Source: Pseudomonas migulae
GTDB lineage: Bacteria; Pseudomonadota; Gammaproteobacteria; Pseudomonadales; Pseudomonadaceae
NCBI RefSeq assembly: GCF_024169315.1
Contig: NZ_JALJWR010000001.1
Span: 6,064,501-6,128,500 of the forward strand
Direction of reading: 5' to 3'
Length of the DNA stretch: 64,000 bases
Below are positions 34,155 to 41,929 of this stretch, one piece after another. Positions within the stretch are counted from its first letter, which is position 1; each line of letters begins with the position of its first letter. Below the pieces are notes generated by a model. That model was not told the origin of the DNA, did not search any database, and was given only the letters and a program-made list of their open reading frames with translations. The translations under genes were made by a program, and so were the position numbers.

Positions 34155-34982
34155 ATGAGCGAGCCACGCCTGAGCAATCTTGCGTTGTACCTGCAACGTC
34201 TGGGTTTCGACGCGCCACCGGTGCCCACTCTGGAAACCCTGCGTCAGTTGCAGCTTCGTCACACCGGCGTGTTCCCGTTCGAGAACCTCACCACATTGTC
34301 TGGCGAGCCGGTACTCATCGACTTGCCGTCCATCGAGCAAAAAATCCTGCACGATGGCCGCGGTGGTTATTGCTACGAACTCAACAACCTGTTCCTGGCC
34401 CTGCTTCAGGCGTTGGGCTTCGACGCTTGCGGCATATCCGGCCGCGTGGTCATGGGCCAACCCGAGGGCGCGTGGACCGCGCGTACGCACCGCTTGAGCC
34501 TGGTTACCCTGGAGGGCGTGCGCTACATCACTGATGTGGGTTTCGGCGGTATGGTCCCCACCGCACCGCTGCTGCTCGACACTCCGGCCGAGCAACTCAC
34601 CCCTCACGAACCCTATCGGATCGAACGCCACGAAGACGGCTACACCCTGCGCGCTAACGTCGCCGGTGAGTGGCGGGCGATGTACATCTTCGACCTGCAA
34701 CGCCAGGAAGACATCGATTACACCGTCGGCAACTGGTATGTCTCAACCCATCCCGAATCGTCCTTTGCCAAACAGCTGATGGTGGCGCGGACGGGGGAAG
34801 GTTGGCGGCGTACGCTGAACAATGGCAGTTTTGCGATCCACCGGATCGGCAGCGAGAGCGAGCGGTGGCAGATCTCGCAGGTGGCTGATCTGGTCCGGTT
34901 GCTGGAGAGCGAGTTCGGGATCCGGGTGCCTGAGCATGCACATTTGAAGCAGGTGCTTGGGCGGTTGATCGCGCCGGCCTAG
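34155..34982 (+). CDS. Arylamine N-acetyltransferase
   Basis: A 275-residue cytosolic NAT that transfers acetyl from acetyl-CoA to arylamines or hydrazines. The Cys-His-Asp triad is visible: Cys in GRGGYCYELNNLF (about residue 70), His in RTHRLSLV (about 114) and Asp in YITDVGFGGMVP (about 129). The start is ATG 34155 behind GGATCGAG. Its stop overlaps the convergent brnA stop by 4 bp. Arylamine acylation could relate to the aromatic-amine catabolism encoded further along, but there is no operon link. Confidence 0.92.
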   Translation: MSEPRLSNLALYLQRLGFDAPPVPTLETLRQLQLRHTGVFPFENLTTLSGEPVLIDLPSIEQKILHDGRGGYCYELNNLFLALLQALGFDACGISGRVVMGQPEGAWTARTHRLSLVTLEGVRYITDVGFGGMVPTAPLLLDTPAEQLTPHEPYRIERHEDGYTLRANVAGEWRAMYIFDLQRQEDIDYTVGNWYVSTHPESSFAKQLMVARTGEGWRRTLNNGSFAIHRIGSESERWQISQVADLVRLLESEFGIRVPEHAHLKQVLGRLIAPA

Positions 34983-35296
34983 GGGCGAGCGTCAGGCTCC
35001 ATCATTTGCCGGATTTCGTTGACGGCATCCAGCAACTTTTTCTCCAGGCTTTTCAGGTCGGAGGGCGTTATCCCTTTTTTGAGATGCCCGGTCTCGGCAG
35101 ATTTGTTTTTGTCGCTGAGCAATGCGTGTCGCAGCGTGTTGTTGATCACCGTCTGGTAGCCATACCCCTCGCTTTCCGCGAGCGCGCGAGCGGCCTCTAT
35201 GACCGCTTCATCCAGCATGATGGTGATGCGGGTTTTACCTTTGCCCGGGGCAACCGCCCCTCGCTTGGCACTGCTGAAGTCGTACTCATCTTTCAT
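34979..35296 (-). CDS. brnA: BrnA-family antitoxin
   Basis: A 105-residue protein with a ribbon-helix-helix-like C-terminal half: KTRITIMLDEAVIEAARALAES, GYGYQTVINNTLRHAL. The GYQTxIN motif is characteristic of BrnA. A long charged tail (about 70-105) extends beyond the typical length. It follows brnT by 3 bp, toxin first, as in described brnTA loci. It should bind BrnT and repress the operon. Confidence 0.88.
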   Translation of the reverse strand: MKDEYDFSSAKRGAVAPGKGKTRITIMLDEAVIEAARALAESEGYGYQTVINNTLRHALLSDKNKSAETGHLKKGITPSDLKSLEKKLLDAVNEIRQMMEPDARP

Positions 35297-35299
35297 TAC

Positions 35300-35581
35300 T
35301 CAAGCCTCCAGATATTGGCGACGCTCGTTTTTCGTGGCGAGACGCGCGGAAATGATTCGAACGAAATTCGGATCGCGGTAGGTGTACACAACGACCAGCA
35401 AGCGACACCTGGCGTCCAGCTCCATGGTGATCCATCGTTGCTCATCATGAAGATCATCCTCAAGCGTCAGTGCTCGTTCGTCATGGAGCACGGCCTCAGT
35501 CTCGGCGAGGCTGATGCCTTTATGCTTCAGTTTGTTCGCCGCGTTTTTTGCCTTGTGATACTGAATTTCGAATGACTTCAT
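35300..35581 (-). CDS. brnT: BrnT-family ribonuclease toxin
   Basis: A 93-residue RelE-like toxin. The N-terminus FEIQYHKAKNAANKLKHKGISLAETEAVLHDERAL is a recognisable BrnT variant (the usual form is FEWDxxKAxxNxxKHGVxFEEA). The core RWITMELDARCRLLVVVYTYRDPNFVRIISARLATKNERRQY carries the conserved R and K/E-R-Y end. The first residues (IQYHKA for WDPxKA) are less conserved. Confidence 0.88.
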   Translation of the reverse strand: MKSFEIQYHKAKNAANKLKHKGISLAETEAVLHDERALTLEDDLHDEQRWITMELDARCRLLVVVYTYRDPNFVRIISARLATKNERRQYLEA

Positions 35582-35582
35582 T

Positions 35583-35601
35583 ATGCATACTTTATATGTA
35601 T
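35583..35601. promoter_or_regulatory. Candidate operator of brnTA
   Basis: An imperfect inverted repeat ATGCAT-N7-ATGTAT lies immediately upstream of the brnT start, in an AT-rich promoter-like stretch. Position supports autoregulation; one arm mismatch. Confidence 0.35.
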
Positions 35602-35604
35602 AAA

Positions 35605-35633
35605 AAAGAGGGCGACCACTACCGGTGGTCGCC
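35605..35633 (-). terminator. Hairpin with T-run on the minus strand
   Basis: GGCGACCAC (35611-35619) pairs with GTGGTCGCC (35625-35633). Read on the minus strand it is followed by CTCTTTTTT, like an intrinsic terminator, although no minus-strand gene is visible between 35634 and 35838. It may insulate brnTA from antisense transcription. Confidence 0.5.
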
Positions 35634-35728
35634 AGGAATTCAAAAGACTAGCGGGAGATGCGAGGGGGCCCGGGAGGGATATATTTCAAGGTTTATTGAA
35701 GGATGCCGAGGGTGAGCCGCGGTCGGGG

Positions 35729-35744
35729 ATGGACACATGTCCAT
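35729..35744. promoter_or_regulatory. Palindrome upstream of the nucleobase permease
   Basis: ATGGACA-CA-TGTCCAT, 7-bp perfect arms, 95 bp before the permease start. Candidate operator of an unidentified regulator. Confidence 0.45.
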
Positions 35745-35756
35745 AATCTGACCGGT

Positions 35757-35772
35757 GAGTTGTATACAACTC
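35757..35772. promoter_or_regulatory. Perfect 16-bp palindrome, candidate GntR-type operator
   Basis: GAGTTGTATACAACTC is fully self-complementary; its core TTGTATACAA is the form bound by many GntR-family repressors. It lies 67 bp before the permease start, in the promoter region. Confidence 0.6.
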
Positions 35773-35838
35773 TATAGACATTTGTCCTGAGTCTTGCATA
35801 CAGTGTGCGCATAACAAAAACCAGGGAACCCCCCAACC

Positions 35839-37356
35839 ATGAAAACGCCCCATGTTTCACACCAACGGCCTGAGGACGAAAACCTCGGGGTCGGCGCGAA
35901 TATGGCTTACGGCCTGCAACATGTTCTGACCATGTATGGCGGTATCGTCGCTGTGCCTTTGATCATCGGCCAGGCGGCCGGGCTCTCGCCGGCGGACATC
36001 GGTTTGTTGATTGCTGCTTCATTGTTTGCGGGGGGCTTGGCGACATTGCTGCAGACCCTCGGTTTACCGTTTTTCGGTTGTCAGTTGCCGCTGGTGCAGG
36101 GCGTCTCGTTCTCCGGCGTCGCGACCATGGTGGCGATCGTCAGCAGTGGCGGGGAGGGCGGGTTTCAGTCGATTCTCGGGGCGGTGATTGCCGCATCGCT
36201 GATCGGATTGCTGATCACCCCCGTATTCTCGCGAATCACCAAGTTTTTCCCGCCACTGGTGACGGGCATCGTCATCACGACCATTGGCCTGACGCTGATG
36301 CCGGTGGCCGCGCGCTGGGCCATGGGCGGCAACAGCCATGCGCCGGATTTCGGCAGCATGGCGAACATCGGTCTGGCAGCGGTGACGCTGGTGCTGGTGC
36401 TGTTACTGAGCAAGATCGGCAGCGCGACGATCTCCCGTTTGTCGATCCTGCTGGCGATGGTCATCGGCACGATCATCGCGGTGTTTCTCGGCATGGCGGA
36501 CTTCTCGTCCGTCACGCAAGGCCCGATGTTCGGCTTCCCGACGCCGTTCCATTTCGGCATGCCGACCTTCCACTTTGCTGCGATCCTGTCGATGTGCATC
36601 GTGGTCATGGTGACACTGGTGGAAACCTCGGCGGACATCCTCGCGGTCGGTGAAATCATCGACACCAAGGTCGACTCCAAACGCTTGGGCAACGGTTTGC
36701 GCGCGGACATGCTGTCGAGCATGATCGCGCCGATCTTCGGCTCCTTCACCCAAAGCGCGTTCGCTCAGAACGTCGGACTGGTAGCGGTGACCGGGATCAA
36801 GAGCCGCTTCGTGGTGGCTACCGGCGGGTTGTTCCTGGTGATCCTGGGTCTGTTGCCTTTCATGGGCCGGGTCATCGCCGCCGTGCCGACTTCCGTGCTG
36901 GGTGGTGCCGGTATCGTGCTGTTCGGCACCGTCGCGGCCAGCGGCATTCGCACGCTGTCCAAGGTGGATTACCGCAACAACGTCAACCTGATCATCGTCG
37001 CCACCTCCATCGGTTTCGGCATGATCCCCATCGCCGCGCCGAATTTCTACGACCACTTCCCAAGCTGGTTCGCCACGATCTTCCACTCGGGCATCAGCTC
37101 CTCGGCGATCATGGCCATCGTGCTGAACCTGGCCTTCAACCACCTCACCGCCGGCAACTCGGATCAACAGTCGGTGTTTGCAGCCGGTACTGAACGGGTC
37201 CTGCGTTATCAGGATCTCGCGGCGTTGCGCGAAGGGGATTATTTCAGCGAAGGCAAGTTGCATGACTGCGACGGGAAAGAGATCCCGGTGGTGGAGGCGG
37301 ACCATGGACATGGAGAGCCTCGGGCGGTGCATGCGAAAAGCAGTGAACATGTCTGA
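35839..37356 (+). CDS. Nucleobase:cation symporter-2 (xanthine/uric acid/uracil permease)
   Basis: A 505-residue inner-membrane transporter with about 14 helices. NCS2 motifs: NMAYGLQHVLTMYGGIVAVPLIIG in TM1, QGVSFSGVATM in TM3, the signature VVMVTLVETSADILAVGE in TM8 and SSMIAPIFGSFTQSAFAQNVGLVAVTG in the TM9-TM10 region. The F(T)Q...NVG motif fits the xanthine/urate branch better than uracil. The first residues MKTPHVSHQRPEDEN are cytosolic. Two palindromes upstream suggest repressor control. Confidence 0.9.
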   Translation: MKTPHVSHQRPEDENLGVGANMAYGLQHVLTMYGGIVAVPLIIGQAAGLSPADIGLLIAASLFAGGLATLLQTLGLPFFGCQLPLVQGVSFSGVATMVAIVSSGGEGGFQSILGAVIAASLIGLLITPVFSRITKFFPPLVTGIVITTIGLTLMPVAARWAMGGNSHAPDFGSMANIGLAAVTLVLVLLLSKIGSATISRLSILLAMVIGTIIAVFLGMADFSSVTQGPMFGFPTPFHFGMPTFHFAAILSMCIVVMVTLVETSADILAVGEIIDTKVDSKRLGNGLRADMLSSMIAPIFGSFTQSAFAQNVGLVAVTGIKSRFVVATGGLFLVILGLLPFMGRVIAAVPTSVLGGAGIVLFGTVAASGIRTLSKVDYRNNVNLIIVATSIGFGMIPIAAPNFYDHFPSWFATIFHSGISSSAIMAIVLNLAFNHLTAGNSDQQSVFAAGTERVLRYQDLAALREGDYFSEGKLHDCDGKEIPVVEADHGHGEPRAVHAKSSEHV

Positions 37357-37365
37357 CGTTTGATT

Positions 37366-37407
37366 GAAAAAAAGGCCGATCTGTCGAATGACAGATCGGC
37401 CTTTTTC
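37366..37407. terminator. Bidirectional terminator
   Basis: AAAAAGGCCGATCTGTC pairs with GACAGATCGGCCTTTTT (37368-37384 with 37389-37405) around GAAT. It separates the permease from the minus-strand catabolic island. Confidence 0.92.
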
Positions 37408-37418
37408 ATTGTCGGTCT

Positions 37419-38651
37419 CTATTGCCCGCTTTGCGTCCAGCGCCCCATCAACGTATTGGACGGCAGTTGTTCATCCAACAGCTTTCTCGCCGTTTCCACT
37501 CCCGCCACCGGCAGCCCTTCAGGGTTTAACAAACCAATCTGCACCAGCACGCTGGCCTGGTCCCAGTAGATATGCTCGTGGTACAGCTTGTCCCCCCGGA
37601 ACTTGATCACCCCCAGCATCGGAATCTCGACGTACTGACCGGTCGGTGCGACGTTGGGCAGCATCCAGTCGATTTCAGTGCTGTGGGTGAAACACATGAT
37701 GAATTCATCCACGATCTGCAGTGCGCCGATGGTGCGGGAAATAGGGATGAGCTTCATGTCCGGCGGGTTGCCGTGGACAAAATGGTGTTGATAGAAGCGG
37801 CTGAGTTCCCTGGCGCCGACGCCGCCGGTCATGGTCGGGATATGGTTGACATAGGGTTCGGCGACCATGGTCGCCATGGTGGCGGGCACGTCACGGGTCT
37901 CGAATTCGTGGCGAATATGTTCTTCCCACAGGGCCGACAGGTTGAAGTGGGGACCGATCTCGCGCTTGAGCGCGGCAATGCTGCGTTCATGGGCCATCAG
38001 CGAGGCTGGCTTGTCGTAGTGTGAGCTCCCGGCCCGGGCGAAGGCATGGTCGACGCCGGGGTACACGTAGATTTCAGCTTTGTCGTTGCCGGCCAGGTGC
38101 TGGTTGATCCGGTCACGGGCATTGGCGTCGCAGTAGCCATCGTTCTCGGCAAAATGCAGTACCAGCCGGCCCGTGAGGTTTTCCGATTCGTGCAGCAGGT
38201 GTTCGATACCCATGCCGTAGTAGCCGACCGAACAGGCCACATCGGTGCGCGCGGCGGTTAGCCAGGCCAGTTTGCCGCCCATGCAGAAGCCGACATAACC
38301 CAGGCCCGAACCTTCGACTTCAGGCAGGGCACGCAGGGCTTTGAAGCTGGCGTCGATATCGGTGATTGCCTTGTCCACGTCCAGGCGCTGAAACAGGTCG
38401 ATGGCAACGGCAAAATCCGCTTCGGTGTAGCCCAGGTCCACGCCCGGTTGCAGGCGCCAGAACAGGTCCGGCACCAGTGCCACGTAGCCCTCTTCGGCAT
38501 AGAAATCGGCCACCGCGCGCATATTGGCGTTGACCCCGAAAATCTCCTGGCCGATCACCACCCCGGGGCCCTTACCGCTGGCCGGCAGGGCCAGGTAACC
38601 GCTGAACGTGGCGTTGTTGTCCGTTGCCCGGATCTCAATCATCTTGCCCAT
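37419..38651 (-). CDS. Dienelactone hydrolase fused to a SnoaL-like domain
   Basis: A 410-residue two-domain protein. Residues about 1-245 are a dienelactone hydrolase: GVVIGQEIFGVN, nucleophilic Cys in GYVGFCMGGKLA, Asp in HFAENDGYCDA and His in VDHAFAR, so the Cys-Asp-His triad is present. Residues about 255-400 are an NTF2/SnoaL-like fold (FETRDVPATMATM; HHFVHGNPPD; DEFIMCFTHSTEIDWMLP; PMLGVIKFRGDKLYHEHIYWDQ). SnoaL domains catalyse ring or lactone chemistry or serve as pockets. It is the last gene of the downstream sub-operon, 28 bp after the SDR gene. A lactone or ester intermediate is the probable substrate class. Confidence 0.85.
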   Translation of the reverse strand: MGKMIEIRATDNNATFSGYLALPASGKGPGVVIGQEIFGVNANMRAVADFYAEEGYVALVPDLFWRLQPGVDLGYTEADFAVAIDLFQRLDVDKAITDIDASFKALRALPEVEGSGLGYVGFCMGGKLAWLTAARTDVACSVGYYGMGIEHLLHESENLTGRLVLHFAENDGYCDANARDRINQHLAGNDKAEIYVYPGVDHAFARAGSSHYDKPASLMAHERSIAALKREIGPHFNLSALWEEHIRHEFETRDVPATMATMVAEPYVNHIPTMTGGVGARELSRFYQHHFVHGNPPDMKLIPISRTIGALQIVDEFIMCFTHSTEIDWMLPNVAPTGQYVEIPMLGVIKFRGDKLYHEHIYWDQASVLVQIGLLNPEGLPVAGVETARKLLDEQLPSNTLMGRWTQSGQ

Positions 38652-38679
38652 GTTGTCTACCTCATTCGGTTATCAGGTT

Positions 38680-39468
38680 TTATTGGCTGTCACGGTGTTG
38701 TTGAAACCACACTCGCGGCGACACGCCACGGTCTGGCCCCAGGATCGAAAAACCGCCGTCTACCGGTACGTCGACACCGGTCATCCAGCCTGCACCGGCG
38801 CTGCATAGAAAAGCCACCACGCTTGCTACCTCATGGCCCCGTCCAATACGCCCGAGCGGGTGAAAGGGGGCTCCAACCCGATCGGCCAGCTGCGGATCGT
38901 TGCCGCTGAGGTCGGCGACGCTGGGCGACCAGGTCCAGGCCGGGGATACGCTCAGCACCCGGACTTGCTCCGGGGCCAGGGTCATGGCCAGGTTTTTCGT
39001 CAGTTGCAGGATGCCGGCCTTGGAGGCGGGGTAGAGTGCACGCCCGGCGGCGCCGAATTTGCCACCGGTACTGCCAATGTTAATCACCACGCCGCCACTG
39101 GGCAGATGCACGGCGGCCTTCTGGGTAAAGATTGCCGCTGACACCAGATTGACGTTCAGGGTTTTCAGCCACTGTGCGCGGTCAGAAGCCAGTCCCTGAT
39201 CGGCGTACAGGCAAGCGTTGTTGACCAGGATGTCGAGCCTGCCGAAGCGGGCCAGCGTGGCCGTGATGCATGCGTCGATATCTTCGTCGCGCTCCACGTC
39301 GCAGGCTGAAAACCCGCAACCCATTGCTTGCGCCAATGCCTGACCGCTGTCGGCATTACGCCCCACCAGCATCACTCGAGCCCCCTCGGCCAACAGCTGC
39401 CGAGCGATGTCCAGACCCAGTCCCTGAGTACTGCCGGTCACAATCGCCACTTTGCCTTCGAGCATCAT
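38680..39468 (-). CDS. Short-chain dehydrogenase/reductase
   Basis: A 262-residue SDR of the classical type. NAD(P) motif TGSTQGLGLDIA (TGxxxGxG, about residues 11-22), NNACLY (NAG-like), catalytic YPASK with the Ser about a dozen residues ahead in IGSTGGKFGAAGRALYPASK, and the C-terminal GVDVPVDGGFS. ATG 39468 (MMLEGKVAIVTG) is chosen. It overlaps the end of the isochorismatase-fold gene by 4 bp. In such a cluster it could oxidise a cis-diol or alcohol formed by the adjacent dioxygenase. Confidence 0.88.
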   Translation of the reverse strand: MMLEGKVAIVTGSTQGLGLDIARQLLAEGARVMLVGRNADSGQALAQAMGCGFSACDVERDEDIDACITATLARFGRLDILVNNACLYADQGLASDRAQWLKTLNVNLVSAAIFTQKAAVHLPSGGVVINIGSTGGKFGAAGRALYPASKAGILQLTKNLAMTLAPEQVRVLSVSPAWTWSPSVADLSGNDPQLADRVGAPFHPLGRIGRGHEVASVVAFLCSAGAGWMTGVDVPVDGGFSILGPDRGVSPRVWFQQHRDSQ

Positions 39469-40061
39469 CGCAAGACCTCCAGGGCTTCCTTGACGTGGCT
39501 GATACGGGCGATCAGCGCCATGCTCGCCAGCGAGGCCGCATGTGTGCCGCTGTCCGCGCTGGCGCAGGCATCTGCCGCCACCGTCACTTCGAATCCGCAA
39601 TCCACCGCATGGCGCACTGTGCTCTCCACCACCGAGTGGGTCGCCACGCCAGCGATCAACAGGTGCGAAGGATTGAGCTGGCGCACCAAAGTTTCCAGCG
39701 GTGAACCATAAAAAGCATTGATCCGGTTGTGGGTGACGACGAACTCATGGCGGCTGTCCAGAGGCGCCAGCGCGCTGAAAAACTCCGCTCCCCAACTGCC
39801 TTCCCGGGCAGCACCAAGGGTGGCGACAGTGCGCAGAATCGGCGCGTTCTGGATCAGGTCGGCATAGTCCGGTCGGAACGCTACGCGCACGTGAACGATC
39901 GGCCAGCCCTTGGCGCGTGCGCCGGCCAGTAATCTGCCGGCGGCGTCGAGCAGTGGAGCACGCAGGCTGTCATCAGATCCCAGCCCGACCCTGATCTTGC
40001 CGTCGGGGTGCAACACGTCATTCTGATAGTGCAGGGCGATCACCACCGGCGCGTTCATCAC
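39465..40061 (-). CDS. Isochorismatase-fold protein lacking the catalytic triad
   Basis: A 198-residue cysteine-hydrolase-family protein. The fold is recognisable from ALHYQNDVLHP, HVRVAFRPDYADL, EFVVTHNRINAFYGSPLETLV and LLIAGVATHSVVESTVRHAVDCGFEVTV. Against the family pattern, the Asp (DxQND) is His, the Lys (VVxK) is His, and the Cys (TxxCVEST) is Val, so all three classical residues are replaced. PhzD-like members also lack Cys but keep Asp and Lys. It may have a different chemistry or be a binding or subunit protein. It overlaps both neighbours by 4 bp. Confidence 0.82.
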   Translation of the reverse strand: MMNAPVVIALHYQNDVLHPDGKIRVGLGSDDSLRAPLLDAAGRLLAGARAKGWPIVHVRVAFRPDYADLIQNAPILRTVATLGAAREGSWGAEFFSALAPLDSRHEFVVTHNRINAFYGSPLETLVRQLNPSHLLIAGVATHSVVESTVRHAVDCGFEVTVAADACASADSGTHAASLASMALIARISHVKEALEVLR

Positions 40062-40591
40062 ACGAATACCTCAAGGTTGGCGAACACATCGTTGCAGTTG
40101 ATGAGGTCCACGCGCTTGAGCTGGATCTGCCAGCCACCATCGTCCTGAGCGGCCAGTTTATAGATGTAGCGACCAGCCAGCTGGCGTTGTTCCAGGCGCC
40201 ACTCGCTGTACTGGAAGCTGGCGCTGACCACCAGCAGACCCTGGGCGTCGAGACCCTCGACCATCACATTGCCGACCATGTGCGCGGTCTGGGTCTGCGG
40301 TTGCTGGGACCAGTTGCGGGCGTTTTCCACCCGCCGGATCCGCACCTCACGCAGCATGCGGTTTTCCCAGAACAGCGAGATATGATCGAACGGGTTGGCT
40401 TGCTCGTGCTTGTGCGGCACCCAGTACATGCCGGTGTCGGTGAACAGCTTGTCCCACTCCCAGAAACGCCGCTCATCCAGCAGGCGCGCCTCCTGATAAA
40501 GAAACTGTTCGATCTGGCGCAGGGTCTCGACGGGAACCTGGGCGGGAGTCAACTGGCGGGTGTCGACGTCGACTCGGCGGTCAAGCAGCAT
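40058..40591 (-). CDS. Aromatic-ring-hydroxylating dioxygenase, beta subunit (second system)
   Basis: A 177-residue beta subunit of a Rieske non-haem oxygenase (NTF2-like fold). Typical segments: QIEQFLYQEARLLDERRFWEWDKLFTDTGMYWVP, FDHISLFWENRMLREVRIRRVENARNWSQQPQTQTAHMVGN, and IQLKRVDLINCNDVFANLEVFV. Its start overlaps the alpha-subunit end by 11 bp and its end overlaps the isochorismatase-like start by 4 bp. It is only distantly similar to AntB in the same window, so it belongs to a distinct oxygenase. Confidence 0.92.
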   Translation of the reverse strand: MLLDRRVDVDTRQLTPAQVPVETLRQIEQFLYQEARLLDERRFWEWDKLFTDTGMYWVPHKHEQANPFDHISLFWENRMLREVRIRRVENARNWSQQPQTQTAHMVGNVMVEGLDAQGLLVVSASFQYSEWRLEQRQLAGRYIYKLAAQDDGGWQIQLKRVDLINCNDVFANLEVFV

Positions 40592-41912
40592 GGGTGCTCT
40601 CCTTGGCGATCAGGGTGGCGGTCATGAACTGTTTCCAGGCGGCGAACTGGTTGCGCATCGGCAGTTCGCTGGTGCCGTTGGTGGACACCGCGCCGTCTTC
40701 CAACGGCTTATCGGTACCGACGTAGCGGTGCATGCTGATCCACTCGCCACCGCGGGTCATGTTGCCTTCCTGGCAGCGGGCATAGACTTCGACGTCGTCA
40801 GGCATCACGTTGGAGGAGGGCGAGTTGATGACGTTGGCGTAGGTCAGCGCGCGGTCGAACACGGCATCCGGCGCGCCTTTGCAGCGGAAGGTCTGGATCT
40901 CGACCATGGTCTGGTCCACGGCGATCGGGCGGATCACCCGGAACTGCATGAACACGGTGTGCGGCGAACCGCTGCCGTAGATCACCGTGTTGTGGCGGTT
41001 CATGCCGAGAATTTCCTTGGCGCGCTGGTCGCCGTAGGCCTGGCTCAGGCATTCGAAGTGAGCGCGTGAAACTTCATCGCGCTCGGCGGCGCTCGGGTCG
41101 AAGATCGCTTCCATGTAGCCGTGGCCGTTGTGGTAGGCGCGCAGTTCGAGTTTTTCCCAGAAGTCGTAGGGTTCGCCATTGCCGTCCATGATCAGCAGTT
41201 CGAAGGGCATTTCACCGATGGCCTGGGCTTCGTCACGCGCTGCGTCTACCGATGATTCGTGGGTCACACGGGCGTGCATGGTGTCGTGCAGGTTCTCGTA
41301 GAACACTTTCCAGTTTGAGCGTTGCTGAACTCGGAAGATACCGCCGGCCACCTCGACTTCGCCGACCGGTGAACGGTCGCAGAGGTTGTCGATGGAGGTG
41401 ATGACGCCACCCAGAAACGCTTTCAGGTCCGGTCCGAACGCCGCCTGGCTGGCGAATACGAAGCCGCGATAGGTCTCGACGCGGGCAAGGCTGACCATGG
41501 AGAAATCCGGGTGTTTGGGGTCGTAGCAGGTGCCTTCGAAACCGCTCTTGAGCGGTGCCGACAAATGCTGGCCGTCGAGTTTGAAGGTCCAGGCGTGATA
41601 CGGGCAGCGGAAGAATTTGCCGACACTGCCGTCACCGTCGGCCACCAGTTTGGCGCCCTTGTGCGGGCAGCGGTTGTACAGCACGCTGACCTGCTGGTTG
41701 GCGCCGCGCACCATGATCACGTCCTGATCACCGATACGCGTGGTGTGGTAGTCGCCGGGGTTCTTGACCTGGCTTTCATGGCCGACGTAGATCCAGGCGT
41801 TGCCGTAGATGCGCTCCATCTCCAGCTTGAACAGGGTCGGGTCGGTGTAGACGCTCTTGTGGACGCTGTCCTCACGGATCAAGGCTGCAATTTGCTCGTT
41901 GGTCGGTATCAC
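40581..41912 (-). CDS. Aromatic-ring-hydroxylating dioxygenase, alpha subunit (second system)
   Basis: A 443-residue Rieske alpha subunit. The [2Fe-2S] motif is CPHKG...FRCPYHAWTF (Cys-His and Cys-His). The mononuclear iron site NLHDTMHARVTH has the bridging Asp and two His. The start is GTG 41912 (MIPTNEQIAALI) with GAGGA 6 bp upstream; ORF extension beyond is unlikely. It pairs with the beta subunit and with the reductase just upstream. It resembles alpha subunits of indole-acetate or benzoate/phthalate-type oxygenases, but I cannot name the substrate. Confidence 0.93.
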   Translation of the reverse strand: MIPTNEQIAALIREDSVHKSVYTDPTLFKLEMERIYGNAWIYVGHESQVKNPGDYHTTRIGDQDVIMVRGANQQVSVLYNRCPHKGAKLVADGDGSVGKFFRCPYHAWTFKLDGQHLSAPLKSGFEGTCYDPKHPDFSMVSLARVETYRGFVFASQAAFGPDLKAFLGGVITSIDNLCDRSPVGEVEVAGGIFRVQQRSNWKVFYENLHDTMHARVTHESSVDAARDEAQAIGEMPFELLIMDGNGEPYDFWEKLELRAYHNGHGYMEAIFDPSAAERDEVSRAHFECLSQAYGDQRAKEILGMNRHNTVIYGSGSPHTVFMQFRVIRPIAVDQTMVEIQTFRCKGAPDAVFDRALTYANVINSPSSNVMPDDVEVYARCQEGNMTRGGEWISMHRYVGTDKPLEDGAVSTNGTSELPMRNQFAAWKQFMTATLIAKESTHAA

Positions 41913-41929
41913 GGGATGTCCTCGGTTTG

